From the NCBI RefSeq assembly GCF_030733265.1, contig NZ_JASHJI010000002.1, positions 310,001 to 374,000 of the forward strand: a DNA stretch of 64,000 nucleotides. Direction: 5' to 3'. The position numbers and the translations under genes are program-made. Shown here in pieces: positions 1 through 12,925 of this stretch (position 1 is its first letter; every line of letters starts with the position of its first letter). Below the pieces are notes generated by a model. That model was not told the origin of the DNA. It saw only the letters and a list, made by a program, of their open reading frames with translations, and did no database searches. This stretch comes from Roseibium sp. MMSF_3412. Lineage in GTDB: Bacteria > Pseudomonadota > Alphaproteobacteria > Rhizobiales > Stappiaceae.

Positions 1-2184
1 TTCTTCAGTCCGGACGAGACCCAGCACCTCGGTGCCCTTGATATCGAGGCCCGCCGCACCGGCGAAATGGATCTCGTAGCCACTGTCGACACAGATGATG
101 CCGATGTCCTTGCAGGTGGCTTCCGCGCAGTTCCGCGGACAGCCGGAGACGGCGAGCTTGAGCTTGGCCGGTGTCCAGGACCCCCACATGAACTTCTCGA
201 TCTTGATGCCGAGACCAGTGGAATCCTGGGTTCCGAACCGGCACCAGTCTGACCCGACGCATGTCTTCACCGTCCGCAGACCCTTTGCATAGGCCTGGCC
301 GGAGACGAAGCCGGCCTTGCCGAGATCCGCCCAGACGGCCGGAAGGTCTTCCTTCTTGATGCCGAGCATGTCGATACGCTGACCACCCGTGCACTTGACC
401 GCCGGGATGTTGAACTTGTCGACAACATCGGCAATCGCCCGCAATTCCTTGGAGGACGTCATGCCGCCCCACATGCGCGGGACGACGGAATAGGTTCCGT
501 CCTTCTGGATGTTGGCGTGAACACGCTCGTTGATGAACCGCGACTGGTAATCGTCGGCATATTCGTCCGGCCAGTCGCTGACGAGGTAATAGTTCAGCGC
601 CGGACGGCATTTCGCGCACCCGCCCGAGGACGTCCATTCCAGCTCCTGCATGACCGCGGGAATGGTCTTCAACTGCTTGGATTTGATAAGCCGGCGCACT
701 TCGCTGTGACCCAGATGCGTGCAGCCGCACATGGGTGTCACCGCAGCCGGATTGTAGGCATCGCCGAGCGTCACCTGCATCAGTTGCTCGACAAGCCCTG
801 TGCAGGTTCCGCAGGATGCGGACGCCTTTGTATGCGCCCTGACATCATCGAGCGATGTCAGTCCCTTCTCGGTGATCGCGTTGACAATCTTGCCCTTGCA
901 TACGCCGTTGCAGCCGCAGATTTCCGCATCATCCGGCAAGGCTGCAACGGCCGCCGTAGGGTCCAGGGGGGCACCCCCCTGATACGCCTGGCCGAAGATC
1001 AGTGTCTCGCGCATTTCGGAGACATCCGACTGTTTTTTCAGGAGATCGAAGAACCAGGGACCATCGGCGGTTTCCCCGTAAAGAACCGCACCGATGATCC
1101 TGTTGTCCTTCAGCACAAGTCGCTTGTAGACCCCGGCGGCCGCATCGCGAAGGACGATTTCCTCACGATCCTCGCCTTCGGCGAAATCGCCAGCGGAATA
1201 AAGATCGACACCTGTCACCTTCAACTTGGTCGCGGTCACGGACCCGGTGTATTCCGCTGTGCCGCCCAGTAGGTTGTCCGCGATGACTTCCGCCATTTCG
1301 TAGAGCGGGGCGACCAGTCCGTAGCACATGCCGCGATGTTCAACACACTCCCCGAGCGCATAGATATCAGGGTCATTGGTGCGCATGTCGTCGCCGACCT
1401 GAACACCACGCCCGACATCGAGCGAGACGGATTTGGCAAGATCGGAAGACGGACGGATGCCCACCGCCATAACGATGATCGACGCGTCGATTTCGGTGCC
1501 GTCGTCCAGCCGGATGCCTTTCACCCGTCCCGAGCCGTCATCGAGGATTTCATGGCTGTTGGCCTTTGTGCGGACCTCGATGCCACGGCGCTTGAATTCC
1601 TCTTCAAGAAGAAAACCGGCAGCCGGGTCAAGCTGGCGCTCCATAAGGGTGGGCATCAGGTGCAGCACCGTTACATCCATGCCCTGCATCTTCAGACCGG
1701 CGGCTGCTTCCAGACCAAGAAGGCCGCCGCCGATCACGACGGCCCGTCCGCCACCTTTGGCGGCTTCCAGCATCTTCTCCACGTCGTCCAGATCGCGGTA
1801 TGTCAGGACACCGTCAAGGTCCTTGCCCGGAAGAGGGATGATGAACGGGTTCGATCCCGTCGCGATCACCAGTTTGTCGTAGTGTGCGCTGACACCGTTT
1901 TCGGCAGTCACCGTTTTCGCGGTCCGGTCGATCTCCGAAACCTTTGCCGACTTGTGCAGGGTGACCCCGTTTTCGCCGTACCAGTCATCACCATGGGTGA
2001 TGATGTCCTCATAGGCTTTTTCACCGGAGAGTACCGGAGACAGCATGAGCCGGTTGTAGTTCACCCTCGGCTCGGCATTGAAAATGGTGACGTCGTAAGC
2101 GTCCCTGTCCTTTTCAAACAGGTATTCCAGCATCCGTCCCGGCGCCATCCCGTTTCCGATGACGACAAGTTTCTTCTTTTCCAT
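1..2184 (-). CDS. nirB: Assimilatory nitrite reductase [NAD(P)H], large subunit (3' end off window)
   Basis: NirB reduces nitrite to ammonium in the cytoplasm with NAD(P)H, FAD, an Fe-S centre and sirohaem. The frame opens at the ATG at 2184 and stays open to base 1, giving 728 residues; the family is usually a little over 800, so roughly the last 90 are outside. Visible in order: an N-terminal FAD-binding segment starting MEKKKLVVIGNGMAPGR, a second dinucleotide fold (VVIGGGLLGLEAA), a BFD-like [2Fe-2S] region (CGCNGVCKGK, then SCGTCTG), and the sirohaem/[4Fe-4S] cysteines in CVGSDWC and GCPRNC. It starts 4 nt after the globin stop and is the last visible gene of the nrt operon. nirD and a nitrate reductase gene probably follow off the left edge (inference). 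Confidence 0.95.
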   Translation of the reverse strand, partial: MEKKKLVVIGNGMAPGRMLEYLFEKDRDAYDVTIFNAEPRVNYNRLMLSPVLSGEKAYEDIITHGDDWYGENGVTLHKSAKVSEIDRTAKTVTAENGVSAHYDKLVIATGSNPFIIPLPGKDLDGVLTYRDLDDVEKMLEAAKGGGRAVVIGGGLLGLEAAAGLKMQGMDVTVLHLMPTLMERQLDPAAGFLLEEEFKRRGIEVRTKANSHEILDDGSGRVKGIRLDDGTEIDASIIVMAVGIRPSSDLAKSVSLDVGRGVQVGDDMRTNDPDIYALGECVEHRGMCYGLVAPLYEMAEVIADNLLGGTAEYTGSVTATKLKVTGVDLYSAGDFAEGEDREEIVLRDAAAGVYKRLVLKDNRIIGAVLYGETADGPWFFDLLKKQSDVSEMRETLIFGQAYQGGAPLDPTAAVAALPDDAEICGCNGVCKGKIVNAITEKGLTSLDDVRAHTKASASCGTCTGLVEQLMQVTLGDAYNPAAVTPMCGCTHLGHSEVRRLIKSKQLKTIPAVMQELEWTSSGGCAKCRPALNYYLVSDWPDEYADDYQSRFINERVHANIQKDGTYSVVPRMWGGMTSSKELRAIADVVDKFNIPAVKCTGGQRIDMLGIKKEDLPAVWADLGKAGFVSGQAYAKGLRTVKTCVGSDWCRFGTQDSTGLGIKIEKFMWGSWTPAKLKLAVSGCPRNCAEATCKDIGIICVDSGYEIHFAGAAGLDIKGTEVLGLVRTEE

Positions 2185-2188
2185 CGGT

Positions 2189-2638
2189 CTACTCCGCGGC
2201 CTCCACATTTGAATAGGCAGCTTCGATCATCACGTTCGAGAGCACGGCATAGGCTGTGCTCCATGCGGTTCTGGTTGCATCGTCAAAGTCGTCTCCGAGA
2301 CCCTGTTCAAGGGTCCAGATCAGAGCCGCACCAACAGGTGGGTAATGGGAGGGCGTTACTCCGTAGTCCACGTGCCTGACCGCAAGTGTCTTTGCGGCCG
2401 GCAAGACCGCATCGAAGTCCGAGAGCCCGTTCACGACCACGCCAAGCGTGGTCATCAGCTTGCGACCCTGCTGCTCGATATCGGACGTGAAGAGCGGCTT
2501 GATTTCAGGGGCAATCTCGAAAAGCCTGCCGTAGAAAAGCTCGGCTGCCTTGTCGGATATCGGAACGACCTTTGCGAACGAGGCCTGCACGAGCTGGATC
2601 TGATCTGGCGTCATGTCTGGTTTCACTCCTGCGTTCAC
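2189..2638 (-). CDS. Single-domain bacterial globin (Vitreoscilla haemoglobin/flavohaemoglobin-like)
   Basis: A 149-residue protein with the globin fold of the flavohaemoglobin family but no reductase domain. The B-helix FYGRLF (about 35-40) and the F-helix stretch [11 protein letters not shown], with probable proximal haem ligand His89, are recognisable. Its ATG overlaps the nrtCD stop by 4 nt (ATGA), and nirB starts just after it, so it is translated as part of the nitrate assimilation operon. Family members bind O2 or NO. In this setting it may scavenge NO made as a by-product of nitrite reduction, or act as an electron-transfer partner; both are inference. No signal peptide, so cytoplasmic. 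Confidence 0.88.
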   Translation of the reverse strand: MNAGVKPDMTPDQIQLVQASFAKVVPISDKAAELFYGRLFEIAPEIKPLFTSDIEQQGRKLMTTLGVVVNGLSDFDAVLPAAKTLAVRHVDYGVTPSHYPPVGAALIWTLEQGLGDDFDDATRTAWSTAYAVLSNVMIEAAYSNVEAAE

Positions 2639-4395
2639 TCGGCCGCTTCGACGGCCGCCTTCTGGCGGGCCATGCGCGCAGCACGCTTTTCCTGGATGGA
2701 CTTGAGTTGCTCTTCGCTGGGGTCTGCACCGCCTTCATAGGCTTCCAGGAAGTCCAGCAACTCTTCGCGATAGGCGTAGTAGTCCGGGTGAGCGAGCAGC
2801 TCCTTGCGCGAACGCGGGCGCGGCAGGTCGACATCCATGATGTTGCCGATCCGCGCGTTCGGCCCGTTCGACATCATCACGACCCGGTCCGCGAGAAGGA
2901 TCGCCTCATCGACGTCATGGGTGACGCAGATGGCTGTCACCTGCGTCCGCTTCCAAACATCCATCAGGACGTCCTGAAGCTCCCAGCGGGTCAGACTGTC
3001 GAGCATCCCGAAGGGTTCGTCCAGAAGCAGGAGCTTCGGCGACAACGCGAAGGCGCGCGCAATACCGACACGCTGTTTCATGCCGTTCGAAAGATCCGCC
3101 GCTGCCTTCTGCATGGCATCGGCAAGACCCACCTTCGACAGGTAGTATTCGATAACATCCCGCTTTTCGGACTTGGACGCGTCGGGATAGACCTTGTCGA
3201 CGCCAAGCGCGACATTCTCGTAGGCGGTCAGCCAGGGCATCAGGCTTGGCGCCTGGAACACAACTGCGCGGTCCGGTCCGGCCTGGGTGATATGCGTTCC
3301 GTCAAGGATGATTGCGCCTTCCGTGATCGGGTTGAGCCCCGCGACCATGGAGAGCACCGTCGACTTGCCGCAGCCGGAATGGCCAATCAGCGTTATGAAT
3401 TCGCCCTTGTTCATTTTCAGGTCGAAACCGTCGACGACGGTGAGCGGCCCCTTGGGCGTCGGATAAACCTTCTTGAGCTGCGAAAACTCGAGGAAACGAT
3501 TGTCCTTCACGCTTTCGGCGGCGCGCTCGTAAGCGGACGGCAGCTTGTCGTCCTTGGGCATCCGCTGCGTGATCGGCACGATGTTCGGCAGAACGATGTC
3601 GCGTTCCATATCCGCTCCGCGCTCCGCGCCGACGGCCATCAGATACTCGGTGATATCCGCTCTCAATTTGATGAAATCGTCATCATGATTGAGTTCACCG
3701 CGATCCCGCGGACGCTTGAACGGCACCGCGAATTCCGGACCGAGCGTTGCCTTTGCACCGGGCTTCAGCGGGATGATCCGGTCGGCGAGCAGAATGGCCT
3801 CGTCGACGTCGTTGGTAATCAGGACAATCGTCTTCTTTTCCTGCTCGCAGATCGCCGCGAACTCGTCCTGCAGTTTGGAACGTGTCAGGGCGTCGAGCGC
3901 CGACAGCGGTTCGTCGAGCAACAGGAGTTCGGGCTGCATGGCGAGCGCCCGTGCAACGGCCACCCGCTGGCGCATTCCGCCGGAGAGTTCCGCCGGCTTG
4001 CGGTCCCTTGCATGGGCGAGCCCGACCATCTCGATATACTTGTCGCAGATGGCCTTGCGCTCCTTGGCGGACTTCCTCCTGAAGACCGTGTCGACGGCCA
4101 GCGCCACGTTACCTGTCACCGATAGCCATGGCATCAGGGAGTAGGACTGGAACACCACGCCCCGGTCCGGGCTCGGTCCGTCGATCTCTTTTCCCTTGAA
4201 GATCACCCCGCCCTGATCGGGCTCGATCAGGCCGGCGAGCAGGGAAATGAGCGTGGTCTTGCCGGTGCCGGAAAACCCGACAATGGCAATGAACTCGCCC
4301 TCTTCCACCTTCAGGTTGATGTCGTCCAGGACGTCCGTACGGTTCGCACCTTCGCCGTAGGACTTGGAGACACCGGATATTTCCAGAAAGGACAT
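2635..4395 (-). CDS. Nitrate ABC transporter, tandem ATP-binding protein (NrtC-NrtD type fusion of two NBDs)
   Basis: The energising subunit of a nitrate/nitrite importer, 586 residues with two complete ABC domains in one chain. NBD1: Walker [10 protein letters not shown] at 40-48, LSGG at 137-140, Walker B LLLLDEP near 157-163. NBD2: Walker [10 protein letters not shown] near 338-346, signature LSNG at 435-438, Walker B near 456-461, switch His493. In NBD1 the switch-His position reads ITNDVDEA, with Asn195 instead of His, so the two ATP sites are unlikely to be equivalent. Classical NrtC is instead an NBD fused to a solute-binding domain, with NrtD separate. It sits 10 nt after nrtB and overlaps the globin gene by 4 nt. 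Confidence 0.93.
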   Translation of the reverse strand: MSFLEISGVSKSYGEGANRTDVLDDINLKVEEGEFIAIVGFSGTGKTTLISLLAGLIEPDQGGVIFKGKEIDGPSPDRGVVFQSYSLMPWLSVTGNVALAVDTVFRRKSAKERKAICDKYIEMVGLAHARDRKPAELSGGMRQRVAVARALAMQPELLLLDEPLSALDALTRSKLQDEFAAICEQEKKTIVLITNDVDEAILLADRIIPLKPGAKATLGPEFAVPFKRPRDRGELNHDDDFIKLRADITEYLMAVGAERGADMERDIVLPNIVPITQRMPKDDKLPSAYERAAESVKDNRFLEFSQLKKVYPTPKGPLTVVDGFDLKMNKGEFITLIGHSGCGKSTVLSMVAGLNPITEGAIILDGTHITQAGPDRAVVFQAPSLMPWLTAYENVALGVDKVYPDASKSEKRDVIEYYLSKVGLADAMQKAAADLSNGMKQRVGIARAFALSPKLLLLDEPFGMLDSLTRWELQDVLMDVWKRTQVTAICVTHDVDEAILLADRVVMMSNGPNARIGNIMDVDLPRPRSRKELLAHPDYYAYREELLDFLEAYEGGADPSEEQLKSIQEKRAARMARQKAAVEAAE

Positions 4396-4405
4396 ACCTG
4401 TCTCC

Positions 4406-5488
4406 TTAGCGGTTGGCGCTGAACGTGAATGCGCGCTGCAGGGCGAACATAAGACGGTCGAGCATGAAACCGATGAGACCGATGGTCAGAACCGCCACCA
4501 TGATCTTGGCGAGCGACTGGGAAGATCCGTTCTGGAACTCGTCCCAGACGAACTTGCCGAGGCCCGGGTTCTGCGCAAGCATCTCCGCGGCGATCAGAAC
4601 CATCCAGCCCACACCCAGGGACAGGCGCAGCCCTGTGAAGATCAGCGGCAGGGACGACGGCAGCACGAGCTTGGTGACGGTCTTCCAGGTCGGCAGTTGC
4701 AGGACACGTCCGACATTCATCAGATCCTTGTCCACCGAGGCCACACCGAGTGCTGTGTTGATCAACGTCGGCCACATGGAACAGAGGGTCACGGTCACGG
4801 CCGAAATCAGGAGGGACTTGGACAGCCAGTCATAGGGATTGGCATAGGTGGCCGACACGATCATCGTGACGATCGGCAGCCACGCCAGCGGCGACACCGG
4901 TTTGAAAATCTGGATCAGCGGATTGATCGCGCCATTGAAGGATCTGGATAGACCGGAGGCGATCCCAAGCGGCACAGCGATGATCGTCGCGATCAGGAAA
5001 CCCAGGCCAACGGTTTTGAGCGACGTGCCGATCTGGTCGATATAGGTCGGCTTGCCGGTGTAGTTCCGCCACTTGATCTTGTCGGTCTTGCCTTCCGCCT
5101 CGAATTTTGCGTTGCGCGTATCCTGCCGCTCATAGAATGCGGCCGCCTTCTCGCGTTCGCGCACATGGTCGTCCCACAGGTTGATTGCCTGGCTCCAGAC
5201 CGCTGCAGGACCTGGAACCGCGCCGAGCGATGTCTGCACTTGCGGCGCGAGCGCACCCCACAGCACCAGGAACGCCGCGATGCCGAGGAGCGGGATCAGA
5301 AGCACGCGTTTCAGTTCACCCAGCTGCTCCTTGGGGCTGTCGCCCGCCGCGATTTTCATCAGCGGCACGAGCCAGGAGAACCCGAGCGCATCCAGCCAGC
5401 CGCCGGTCTTGTTGATCCAGGTGAAGAGTTTTTCTTTCCGGGCGGCCCGGGCGAGATCCGGAGATCCGGCGGTGTCGGCATTGGCCAT
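4406..5488 (-). CDS. nrtB: Nitrate ABC transporter permease
   Basis: A 360-residue inner-membrane permease of the NrtB/SsuC/TauC family. It has a hydrophilic N-terminus, a first membrane span near [17 protein letters not shown], and a canonical C-terminal permease region including [17 protein letters not shown] and [17 protein letters not shown]. The EAA-type loop that contacts the NBDs is near [19 protein letters not shown]. It lies between nrtA and the tandem-NBD gene on the same strand. The N-terminal 100 residues, including a charged stretch ([20 protein letters not shown]) between spans, are longer than in the shortest homologues; such an insertion is common in NrtB of proteobacteria. 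Confidence 0.93.
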   Translation of the reverse strand: MANADTAGSPDLARAARKEKLFTWINKTGGWLDALGFSWLVPLMKIAAGDSPKEQLGELKRVLLIPLLGIAAFLVLWGALAPQVQTSLGAVPGPAAVWSQAINLWDDHVREREKAAAFYERQDTRNAKFEAEGKTDKIKWRNYTGKPTYIDQIGTSLKTVGLGFLIATIIAVPLGIASGLSRSFNGAINPLIQIFKPVSPLAWLPIVTMIVSATYANPYDWLSKSLLISAVTVTLCSMWPTLINTALGVASVDKDLMNVGRVLQLPTWKTVTKLVLPSSLPLIFTGLRLSLGVGWMVLIAAEMLAQNPGLGKFVWDEFQNGSSQSLAKIMVAVLTIGLIGFMLDRLMFALQRAFTFSANR

Positions 5489-5566
5489 GGGGTGCGTCCA
5501 TTGTTCTTGAATTGGAATTTCAGAAGCGAAGCAGCGGACGAACGCCCGCTGCTTCCTGGGTCCGGC

Positions 5567-6973
5567 TTAGCCGCCGACGACTTCGCTGCCGTCAACGATC
5601 TGCTTGCCTTTCAGGCCGATCGGCAGGCTGTCGATATAGGCGTTCGGCTGTTTGCCGTCATAGGGAATGCCGTCGATGATGTCGGCAGCCGGGGTCGGTG
5701 CACGGTAGCCATCGGACTCCCACGGGAAGTCCTCTTCCGCCACATGACCTTCCTCGACCAGCAAGCGTGCAGCCTTCAGGTAGGTTTCCGGCAGATAGAC
5801 GGACTTGGCGACTTCGTCATACCAGCTGTCCGGCTTGTGCTCCGGGATCTGTCCCCAGCGGCGCATTTGCGTCAGGTACCAGACCGCGTCGGAGTAGTAC
5901 GGGTAGGTCGCGTAGTAGCGGTAGAACACGTTGAAGTCCGGGATCTCGCGCTTGTCGCCTTTTTCGAACTCGAACGTTCCGGTCATGGAGTTCGCGATGA
6001 CCTCGGCATCGGCACCGACATATTCGGACCGAGCCAGCATCTCCACAGCTTCCATGCGGTTCGCATTGTCGTTCTCATCGAGCCACTTGGCCGCACGGAT
6101 CAGGGCCTTGGTGATGGCGAGGGTGGTGTTCGGGTTCTCTTCGGTGAATTCCTTGGTCAGGCCGAACACCTTCTCCGGGTTGTTCTTCCAGATCTGGTAG
6201 TCCGTGATGACCGGTACGCCGATCCCCTTGAAGACCGCCTGCTGGTTCCACGGCTCACCAACGCAATAGCCGTAGATCGTTCCGGCTTCGAGCGTCGCCG
6301 GCATCTGCGGCGGCGGCGTTACGGACAGCAGGGCCTCGCCCTGGATCTGACCTGAAATATCGGTTTTGGAATAAAAGCCCGGGTGAATGTCTCCGGAAGC
6401 CAGCCAGTAGCGCAGCTCGTAGTTATGGGTCGAGACCGGGAAGACCATGCCCATGTTGAACGGCTTGCCTTCGTCGATGAACTGGTCGACGACCGGTTTC
6501 AGGGCTGATGCCTTGATCGGGTGAACAGGCTTGCCGTCGGGCTGCATTTCGATATGCGGCTTCATCATTTCCCAGATCTCGTTGGAAACGGTGATGCCGT
6601 TGCCGTTGAGGTCCATGGAGAACGGCGTGACGATGTGCGCCTTGGTGCCGAAGCCGATCGTTGCTGCAAGCGGCTGACCGGCAAGCATGTGAGCGCCGTC
6701 CAGTTCGCCGGTGATGACGCGGTCCAGAAGCACTTTCCAGTTGGCTTGCGGCTCGAGCGTGACGAAGAGGCCTTCTTCTTCGAAATAGCCAAGCTCGTAG
6801 GCGACTGCCAGCGGTGCCATATCGGTGAGCTTGATGAAGCCGAAGGTCAGTTCGTCCTTCTCGACATCCAGCATTTCCGCAAATGCGGACGAGGCCGGCA
6901 CGAAGGCTGTTGCGGCCATCAGGGCCCCCAACGCCAGCCGGCGGGTCATCTGGAATTTCTTTGTGTTCGTCAC
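5567..6973 (-). CDS. nrtA: Nitrate-binding periplasmic protein of the ABC importer
   Basis: A 468-residue solute-binding protein of the NrtA/CmpA family that delivers nitrate to NrtB. I start it at the GTG at 6973: it has an AGAGGGA ribosome site 8-9 nt upstream and yields a signal peptide ([20 protein letters not shown], cut after AFA). Starts further upstream would be hydrophilic and read through the leader terminator. The twin Arg is weak evidence for Tat export. Hallmarks: [44 protein letters not shown] and [13 protein letters not shown], all shared with the cytosolic sensor NasS encoded upstream. First gene of the nrt operon, about 50 nt downstream of an attenuator-type terminator. Confidence 0.94.
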   Translation of the reverse strand: MTNTKKFQMTRRLALGALMAATAFVPASSAFAEMLDVEKDELTFGFIKLTDMAPLAVAYELGYFEEEGLFVTLEPQANWKVLLDRVITGELDGAHMLAGQPLAATIGFGTKAHIVTPFSMDLNGNGITVSNEIWEMMKPHIEMQPDGKPVHPIKASALKPVVDQFIDEGKPFNMGMVFPVSTHNYELRYWLASGDIHPGFYSKTDISGQIQGEALLSVTPPPQMPATLEAGTIYGYCVGEPWNQQAVFKGIGVPVITDYQIWKNNPEKVFGLTKEFTEENPNTTLAITKALIRAAKWLDENDNANRMEAVEMLARSEYVGADAEVIANSMTGTFEFEKGDKREIPDFNVFYRYYATYPYYSDAVWYLTQMRRWGQIPEHKPDSWYDEVAKSVYLPETYLKAARLLVEEGHVAEEDFPWESDGYRAPTPAADIIDGIPYDGKQPNAYIDSLPIGLKGKQIVDGSEVVGG

Positions 6974-7025
6974 GTCCTGTTCCCTCTTGTCTTCAGCGCC
7001 CTTTTGAGGACGCCAGCTCAAATTG

Positions 7026-7084
7026 AAAAAGCCGCCGTCTTGGTCTGCGAAAGGGAGGAGAGGTGCAGACCAGAACGGCGGCTT
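7026..7084 (-). terminator. Intrinsic terminator in the nrtA leader (attenuator)
   Basis: Read on the minus strand, AAGCCGCCGT (7084-7075) and GGTCTGC (7071-7065) pair with GCAGACC (7048-7042) and ACGGCGGCTT (7038-7029), separated by a 16-nt loop and followed by TTTTT (7030-7026). The 20-bp stem has one clear mismatch. It stands between the promoter and the nrtA start at 6973, where a terminator would silence the operon unless bypassed. That is the expected target of the NasT antiterminator encoded upstream. Confidence 0.9.
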
Positions 7085-7091
7085 TGCCTGG

Positions 7092-7134
7092 GCGTCCGTC
7101 AATGGACGCGATATGATTTAGGCCAGCGTCGGCC
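7092..7134 (-). promoter_or_regulatory. Tandem hairpins resembling an ANTAR (NasT) RNA target
   Basis: On the minus strand two short hairpins follow each other. The first is GGCC-GACGCT-GGCC (7134-7121). The second is GCGTCC-ATTGAC-GGACGC (7109-7092), with an 11-nt linker. ANTAR proteins bind paired hairpins with six-nt loops carrying A at position 1 and G at position 4. The second loop, ATTGAC, fits exactly. The first has six nt and G4 but G instead of A at position 1, so only the second is a full match. The element lies just before the leader terminator. Confidence 0.72.
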
Positions 7135-7146
7135 ACGAGATGTAGA

Positions 7147-7165
7147 AAGCACGAAGCGTGCCAAC
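7147..7165 (-). promoter_or_regulatory. Sigma-54 (-24/-12) promoter for the nrt operon
   Basis: The minus strand reads TTGGCACGCTTCGTGCTTT. GG (7162-7161) and GC (7150-7149) are separated by exactly 10 bp, and the -24 block TGGCACG matches the consensus fully; the -12 block is GTGCT instead of TTGCA. Predicted transcription start is about 7137, three bases before the first ANTAR-like hairpin. Sigma-54 with NtrC is the usual control of nitrate assimilation. A perfect palindrome TGTGC-AGC-GCACA at 7282-7294, about 120 bp upstream, is a possible enhancer site, but I could not match it firmly to the NtrC consensus. Confidence 0.75.
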
Positions 7166-7336
7166 TCAGCAGAAACACCATTTCTTTTTATTTTTTATAT
7201 CCTTAGACATGCGCCCAAAATTGCAGCACGGCACCGGATGCACGAATTGTTGGCTGCGACTTGAGGCAAGTGACAGTTTTTTGTGCAGCGCACACACTTG
7301 AAAGCACACGCGCCGGACGCTCAGCCCAAGCACCTG

Positions 7337-8443
7337 TCATGCCGGCACACTGTCAAAAAGCCGGATCGATTTTTCCGGCGGCAAAACCTCAATCTGCAGG
7401 GCGTCCCGGTAGAGTGCCGGCGAGAAAATGGTGCGGACGTCAGCCTCGCCCTCGGCGGAATAGTCGGCCTGGCCCCACCTGACCATCTGATCGTAGAACC
7501 ATTTTCCGTGCGCGGGGGACGGAGCTGCTGCCAATCCTCCGGAAAACTTAAGGAAGTCGGGACGCGCGACTGATGTTGTCGCGCCGAAGCGCACATTGCC
7601 GCTCAAGGCCGGCCGGCAGAGATCCGGCACACAGGCAAGGTAATCAGGCCCGGCAAGCAAGCTGGTCAATTGTTCGGAATTCGCCGGGTCGGCGCACCAG
7701 TCGGCTGCGCACGACATGGCGCGCATCAGCGCGGCCAGCGTTTCCGGGCTCGAGTGCGCCCATTTTCGCGTCACGCCGAGAACCTTTTCAGGGCTGTCCG
7801 GCCAGATGGCCTGCTTGTAGGTGACGATCCGGCCTGTCCCCGCAACAACGGCAGCCGTGTTCCACGGCTCCCCGACGCAGTAACCGTCCAATTGCCCTGC
7901 CGCGAGCGCGTCGGCCATCAATTGTGGCGGCAGAACCGTGATTTCGACATCCTTGTCGGGATCGATACCCGCAGCGGCGAGCCAGTAGCGCAATTCGTAG
8001 GCGTGACCGGAAAAAGGATGAACCACTCCGAACCGCAAAGGAGTTCCGGCATTTTCACCACGCCGGGCAACCGCTTTTGCCAAGGCTTTCCCGGTCGAGG
8101 CCGGATCGCCGTTCCGGTCTGCCCCCAATTCCGACATGACCTGCCAGAGCGCGGTCGAAACGGTGATTGCATTGCCGCCAAGCCCCAGGATCATGGGGGC
8201 GAGCATGGGAACCGCGAGGCTGGTCAGGTTCAGACTTGCGGCAATCGGCATCGGCGCGAGCATGTGCGCCACGTCGAAATGTCCGACGGCAACCCGGTCG
8301 CGGATATTGGCCCAGGAAGTTTCGCGCACCAGCTTCAGCGCGATCCCTTCTTCCTCGGCGAACCCGATCTCCTTGGCGGCGACAAGAACCGCGCTGTCCA
8401 GAAGTGGAATGAAGCCTGCAAATACGGGTGTCAGCTGCCCCAC
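7337..8443 (-). CDS. nasS: Cytosolic nitrate sensor NasS (NrtA-like, no signal peptide)
   Basis: A 368-residue NrtA/CmpA-fold protein that in known NasST systems holds the ANTAR protein NasT inactive until nitrate or nitrite binds. The GTG at 8443 is chosen because GGAGGA sits 5 nt before it; the protein then begins directly with the ligand-binding domain (VGQLTPVFAGFIPLLDSAVL) and has no export signal. A frame opening further upstream would run into nasT. Family motifs [26 protein letters not shown] and [13 protein letters not shown] mirror NrtA. It lies 61 nt downstream of nasT on the same strand. Confidence 0.9.
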   Translation of the reverse strand: MGQLTPVFAGFIPLLDSAVLVAAKEIGFAEEEGIALKLVRETSWANIRDRVAVGHFDVAHMLAPMPIAASLNLTSLAVPMLAPMILGLGGNAITVSTALWQVMSELGADRNGDPASTGKALAKAVARRGENAGTPLRFGVVHPFSGHAYELRYWLAAAGIDPDKDVEITVLPPQLMADALAAGQLDGYCVGEPWNTAAVVAGTGRIVTYKQAIWPDSPEKVLGVTRKWAHSSPETLAALMRAMSCAADWCADPANSEQLTSLLAGPDYLACVPDLCRPALSGNVRFGATTSVARPDFLKFSGGLAAAPSPAHGKWFYDQMVRWGQADYSAEGEADVRTIFSPALYRDALQIEVLPPEKSIRLFDSVPA

Positions 8444-8504
8444 GACGTTCCTCCGATTTCCGACTTGGCCGCCTCTCCCCGGCAAGAATTGTGTTTTGTC
8501 ATGT

Positions 8505-9092
8505 TCAGTCTCCCAGCAAGCCGCTGGCGATGACGAGGCTTTGGGCCACATCGATGATCTTCCGGCTCTGGTTCATCGCGGTCCGCCGTAAAAGATCGTA
8601 AGCCGCCTGTTCGGACAGCCCTTTCGATTTCATCAGGATACCTTTCGCACGGTCGATGGTTTTCCGGTCTGCCAGCTCCGTGCGCGCATCCTCCAGCTCC
8701 TTGGAGAGTTTGGAGAACGCGTTGAAGCGGCTGACGGCCATATCGAGAATAGGCTTGACGCGCTCGCGTTTGAGACCGTCGACCACATAGGCGGATACGC
8801 CCGCGTCCACAGCCGCTTCGATCGACTGGCTGTCGGCCTTGTCCACGAACATGGCAACCGGCCGTCTGACCGCGCGTGAAACCTGGAACATGTGCTCCAG
8901 CTGATCGCGATTGGGGTTTTCCAGATCGATAACGATCACATCAGGATTGATTTCAGAGATCTGGCGGACAAGCCCGTCCATGTTGTGAACGAGAAGAACC
9001 TCATCATGTCCGGCATCGCGCAGCCCCTCTTCGATGATGGACGCCCTGATCTTGTTGTCATCGATGACGAGGATCGAAATTCCGCTACTCAT
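8505..9092 (-). CDS. nasT: ANTAR-domain antiterminator NasT
   Basis: A 195-residue response-regulator-like protein. An N-terminal receiver fold (about 5-115, Asp11, Asp12 and Asp56 in DVIVIDLENP) is followed by a coiled segment (KLSKELEDARTELADRKTID) and a C-terminal ANTAR RNA-binding domain (about 125-190; AKGILMKSKGLSEQAAYDLL). NasT-type proteins bind a two-hairpin leader RNA and prevent terminator formation; NasS, encoded next, sequesters NasT when nitrate is absent. Its likely target is the hairpin pair at 7092-7134. Confidence 0.93.
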   Translation of the reverse strand: MSSGISILVIDDNKIRASIIEEGLRDAGHDEVLLVHNMDGLVRQISEINPDVIVIDLENPNRDQLEHMFQVSRAVRRPVAMFVDKADSQSIEAAVDAGVSAYVVDGLKRERVKPILDMAVSRFNAFSKLSKELEDARTELADRKTIDRAKGILMKSKGLSEQAAYDLLRRTAMNQSRKIIDVAQSLVIASGLLGD

Positions 9093-9234
9093 GCCCGCAT
9101 TATGCGCAGAGCTATTTTTTGTGCAATAATTTTGTTGCAGTGCAATAGAAATTCATAATCGCTGTCAACATGACAGCAACCGCTCCCCGTTGTCGGGAGA
9201 GCGGAAAATCAACGGAAACACGCGATTAGTATTG
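9093..9234 (-). other. nasT upstream region with two hairpins
   Basis: No gene. It holds a perfect inverted repeat GCTGTCA-aca-TGACAGC (9161-9177), which contains a TTGACA that could be a -35 box, and a stronger hairpin CCGCTCCCCG/CGGGAGAGCGG (9180-9204) with no T-tract on either strand. The word GTGCAAT occurs twice (near 9120 and 9139). A -10 box cannot be assigned with confidence. Confidence 0.4.
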
Positions 9235-9274
9235 AAAAAAGGCTCAAGGGAGGATTGATCCTCACCCCAAAGCC
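9235..9274 (-). terminator. Terminator of the glycogen operon
   Basis: On the minus strand, 14 nt after the pgm stop, GGCT and GGGG...GAGGA fold back on TCCTCCC...GAGCC and are followed by TTTTTT (9240-9235). The stem has an internal bulge but a clear U-tract, and it separates pgm from nasT. Confidence 0.7.
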
Positions 9275-9288
9275 CCGAAACAGCACCG

Positions 9289-12921
<3,633 letters not shown>

Positions 12922-12925
<4 letters not shown>

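Noticed and set aside
6974..7102. Extending NrtA upstream of the GTG at 6973 by 43 residues
   Set aside because: The extension would be translated across the leader terminator and would bury the signal peptide. The GTG has its own ribosome site and places the signal peptide at the N-terminus.
9180..9204. Strong hairpin CCGCTCCCCG/CGGGAGAGCGG upstream of nasT as a terminator
   Set aside because: No U-tract follows on the minus strand. A better terminator for the glycogen operon, with six T, lies at 9235-9274.
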